From Candidatus Aminicenantota bacterium (GTDB lineage Bacteria > Acidobacteriota > Aminicenantia > UBA2199): a stretch of DNA of 22,261 bases. Of this stretch, positions 20,812-22,261 are shown piece by piece. The translations under genes and the position numbers were made by a program. Position 1 is the first letter of the stretch; each line of letters begins with the position of its first letter. The notes under the pieces are model-generated. The model was not told the DNA's origin, ran no database searches, and saw only the letters and a list, made by a program, of their open reading frames with translations. The stretch spans positions 1 to 22,261 of the forward strand of contig JAHELQ010000018.1 of the NCBI GenBank assembly GCA_024644125.1, written 5' to 3'.

Positions 20812-21786
20812 TCACTTAACGTCGCGCACGTTTCTGGCTTTGATGTTGGCATTCATGTCGGTCAGCACCACATCGACTGTTACACCACCCCTGGGTAGAG
20901 GTAACGAGACACTCATCGTGACCGGACCGGAAAGTTTCAATAGATCTTCTTTTTTAAATACGAATTCCTCTTGCCTGGAGATTTTTTTTATGGTCATATC
21001 TTTTGAAAAGATGATGAGATCGAGATTCAACCGGGCAATCATTCTTCCATCGTTTTTCTCTTCAAATTCCAAAAGATGGGGCTCAACCTGAATTTTAAAC
21101 TCCTGGTTCGTCGCGTTGTAAGATGTAAGGAATGACAACTTATCGAAAGGCGAAGAGTGCCCCTCGGCATCGTTCAGGTGATTGTATTTGAGCTGTTCGA
21201 TCAGATCGAACGTACGAAGGGGCGTCGCCCGAAGATCCAATCGGTAGGAGCCATAGCCGTCTTTATCGATGAAGCGGAAAAACATACCGCCAACGCCGGC
21301 ATAGGAAAAATCGGAATCGACCGAGTCTGTCATCCCATAAAACCAATGAATGATTCGTCCCTTCAGCATTGGATCTTCAGTATAGACATTGGGGTCGATA
21401 CGGTCAGGGGGACCAAGGATCATATAGATCCTCCCCCGGTCGGTGTCCCATCCCGGTCTTCCGCCTTCCCGGAAATAGATGGCCACATGCTCGAAGCGCA
21501 CATCGATTTCATCCTTAAACTCATTCTCTTCAGTTAGTGGATTGGGGTCGCGGATTTCCCAGAAATAGCGAATGAAGTCCACGCGTAGCTCTGGGGTATT
21601 GAGGCTGTTAAAAATCTTCCTCTCATTTTTTGTGAACAAAAAACGGGCGCGCTGGTAAAAACTCTCACTTTCCGGATCCAACACAGGCCGCCTGTAAACG
21701 CTGCATTGGATCATCATTAGCAGACAGATTAGGGCAATCCGGCATCTATAAATATTTGAAATTCTATTTTGACTTCCTCTCCTCAT
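20812..21786 (-). CDS. GWxTD-domain envelope protein
   Basis: 324 residues. The N-terminus is basic (MRRGSQNRISNIYRCR) followed by a hydrophobic stretch (IALICLLMMIQCSV, 18-30), either a signal anchor or a lipoprotein signal with Cys28; Gln just before the Cys is unusual for a lipobox, so lipidation is uncertain. The GWxTD domain has FWEIRDPNPLTEENEF (75-90) and GWDTDRGRIYMILGPPDRID (112-131), the most canonical copy in the window. A beta-rich C-terminal domain follows (LPLPRGGVTVDVVLTDMNANI). The start overlaps the end of the upstream TPR gene by 23 bp, with GAGGAG before the ATG, so the two are translated from one message. Same layout as the GWxTD lipoprotein at 10683. Function unknown. Confidence 0.87.
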   Translation of the reverse strand: MRRGSQNRISNIYRCRIALICLLMMIQCSVYRRPVLDPESESFYQRARFLFTKNERKIFNSLNTPELRVDFIRYFWEIRDPNPLTEENEFKDEIDVRFEHVAIYFREGGRPGWDTDRGRIYMILGPPDRIDPNVYTEDPMLKGRIIHWFYGMTDSVDSDFSYAGVGGMFFRFIDKDGYGSYRLDLRATPLRTFDLIEQLKYNHLNDAEGHSSPFDKLSFLTSYNATNQEFKIQVEPHLLEFEEKNDGRMIARLNLDLIIFSKDMTIKKISRQEEFVFKKEDLLKLSGPVTMSVSLPLPRGGVTVDVVLTDMNANIKARNVRDVK

Positions 21787-22261
21787 CCAGTCTCCTCACC
21801 AACGAAACGATCTCCGGTTGGTCGGAATTGAGCTTCAACGAAGCGGTAAACACTTTATACGCCTCCTCTTTCTCACCCACCTGGAGAAAGGCCGCTCCCA
21901 GCGCGTTCAACACCGTAAGATCGCTGTCGTATTCTTTGTTCGCCTTCAGAAGGTTGTCTACCGCCAGATCATACAGGCCTTTGCCATAGTAAGCTTTACC
22001 TTTGAAGGCAAAATAGTCGAATGCCGCTTCGGGAATACCCTGTATTCCCTCGATGACGTCAAGCACACGGTCATAATCTTTGTTGCGGAACAGAAAAGCG
22101 GTATACGCCTTCACCAATTCCGGGAACCGGGGATTCATGCTGAGCGCCTTTTGGTAATTGACTTCAGCCATTTTGTCATTCTTCATGCTTTCATATTGCC
22201 GCCCCTTCATCATGTACAATAGGAATACATTGGTCCGGGCAAGTTTTTTCGAAGCCGACGG
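21764..22261 (-). CDS. TPR protein, C-terminal part (cut by window edge)
   Basis: The minus-strand frame is open from the window edge to the stop at 21764, 165 codons plus stop. A TTG and two ATG codons near 22219 could be read as starts, but the frame continues upstream in TPR-like sequence (ARTNVFLLYMMKGRQYESMK), so the gene most likely begins outside the window. The visible part has about four TPR units (KMAEVNYQKALSMNPRFPEL; AFLFRNKDYDRVLDVIEGI; AFKGKAYYGKGLYDLAVDNLLKAN; LNALGAAFLQVGEKEEAYKVFTASLKLN). It overlaps the GWxTD gene and is its operon partner. The pairing TPR + GWxTD as two genes mirrors the single-chain GWxTD-TPR protein at 8585. Confidence 0.82.
   Translation of the reverse strand, partial: PSASKKLARTNVFLLYMMKGRQYESMKNDKMAEVNYQKALSMNPRFPELVKAYTAFLFRNKDYDRVLDVIEGIQGIPEAAFDYFAFKGKAYYGKGLYDLAVDNLLKANKEYDSDLTVLNALGAAFLQVGEKEEAYKVFTASLKLNSDQPEIVSLVRRLDEERKSK

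Overview
The window looks like a chromosomal segment of a Gram-negative bacterium with an outer membrane. It carries two long TonB-dependent receptor-like barrels that each begin with a signal peptide and a carboxypeptidase-regulatory-like domain, three proteins with the GWxTD signature, and several secreted TPR proteins. This mix, the moderate base composition, and the tRNA without an encoded CCA fit the Acidobacteriota/Aminicenantes neighbourhood best. That placement is an inference from gene content, not a phylogenetic result.

Layout. 1-308 (-) is the start of a TatD-family nuclease cut by the window edge. 435-2195 (+) is a sodium:amino-acid (AGCS) symporter with an unusual secreted N-terminal domain. 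2196-3131 has no clear gene but is densely organised: three 19-bp dyads (GTGTAAA-N5-TTTACAC), a textbook sigma-54 promoter, a ~190-nt structured transcript ending in a very strong intrinsic terminator, then a second terminator and an AT-rich repeat. 3132-6244 (-) is a tight housekeeping operon: M50 protease, scpA, scpB, hisC. 6411-7400 (+) is a secreted helical-repeat protein with a strong promoter. 7477-7549 is tRNA-Phe, followed closely by a TM1586-type nitroreductase whose start must lie after the tRNA. 8585-12694 (+) holds a GWxTD-TPR protein, a GWxTD lipoprotein and a secreted CarboxypepD_reg-TPR protein. 12695-13214 is non-coding with inverted repeats.

13215-19439 holds two divergent TonB-dependent receptor-like genes. 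Their shared intergenic region has a sigma-54 promoter facing each way, a dyad between them with the same 7-N5-7 architecture as those upstream of the small RNA, and a CRP-like site. 19734-22261 (-) is a second GWxTD / CarboxypepD_reg-TPR set: a partial TPR protein, a GWxTD protein and a secreted TPR protein.

Working model (inference). The window carries an envelope system made of two receptors flanked by two GWxTD + CarboxypepD_reg-TPR cassettes. The receptors, together with a stand-alone small RNA (or small-protein mRNA), appear to be switched on by sigma-54 and NtrC-type enhancer-binding proteins. The small-RNA locus and the divergent sigma-54 receptor promoters are the parts most likely to be undescribed.
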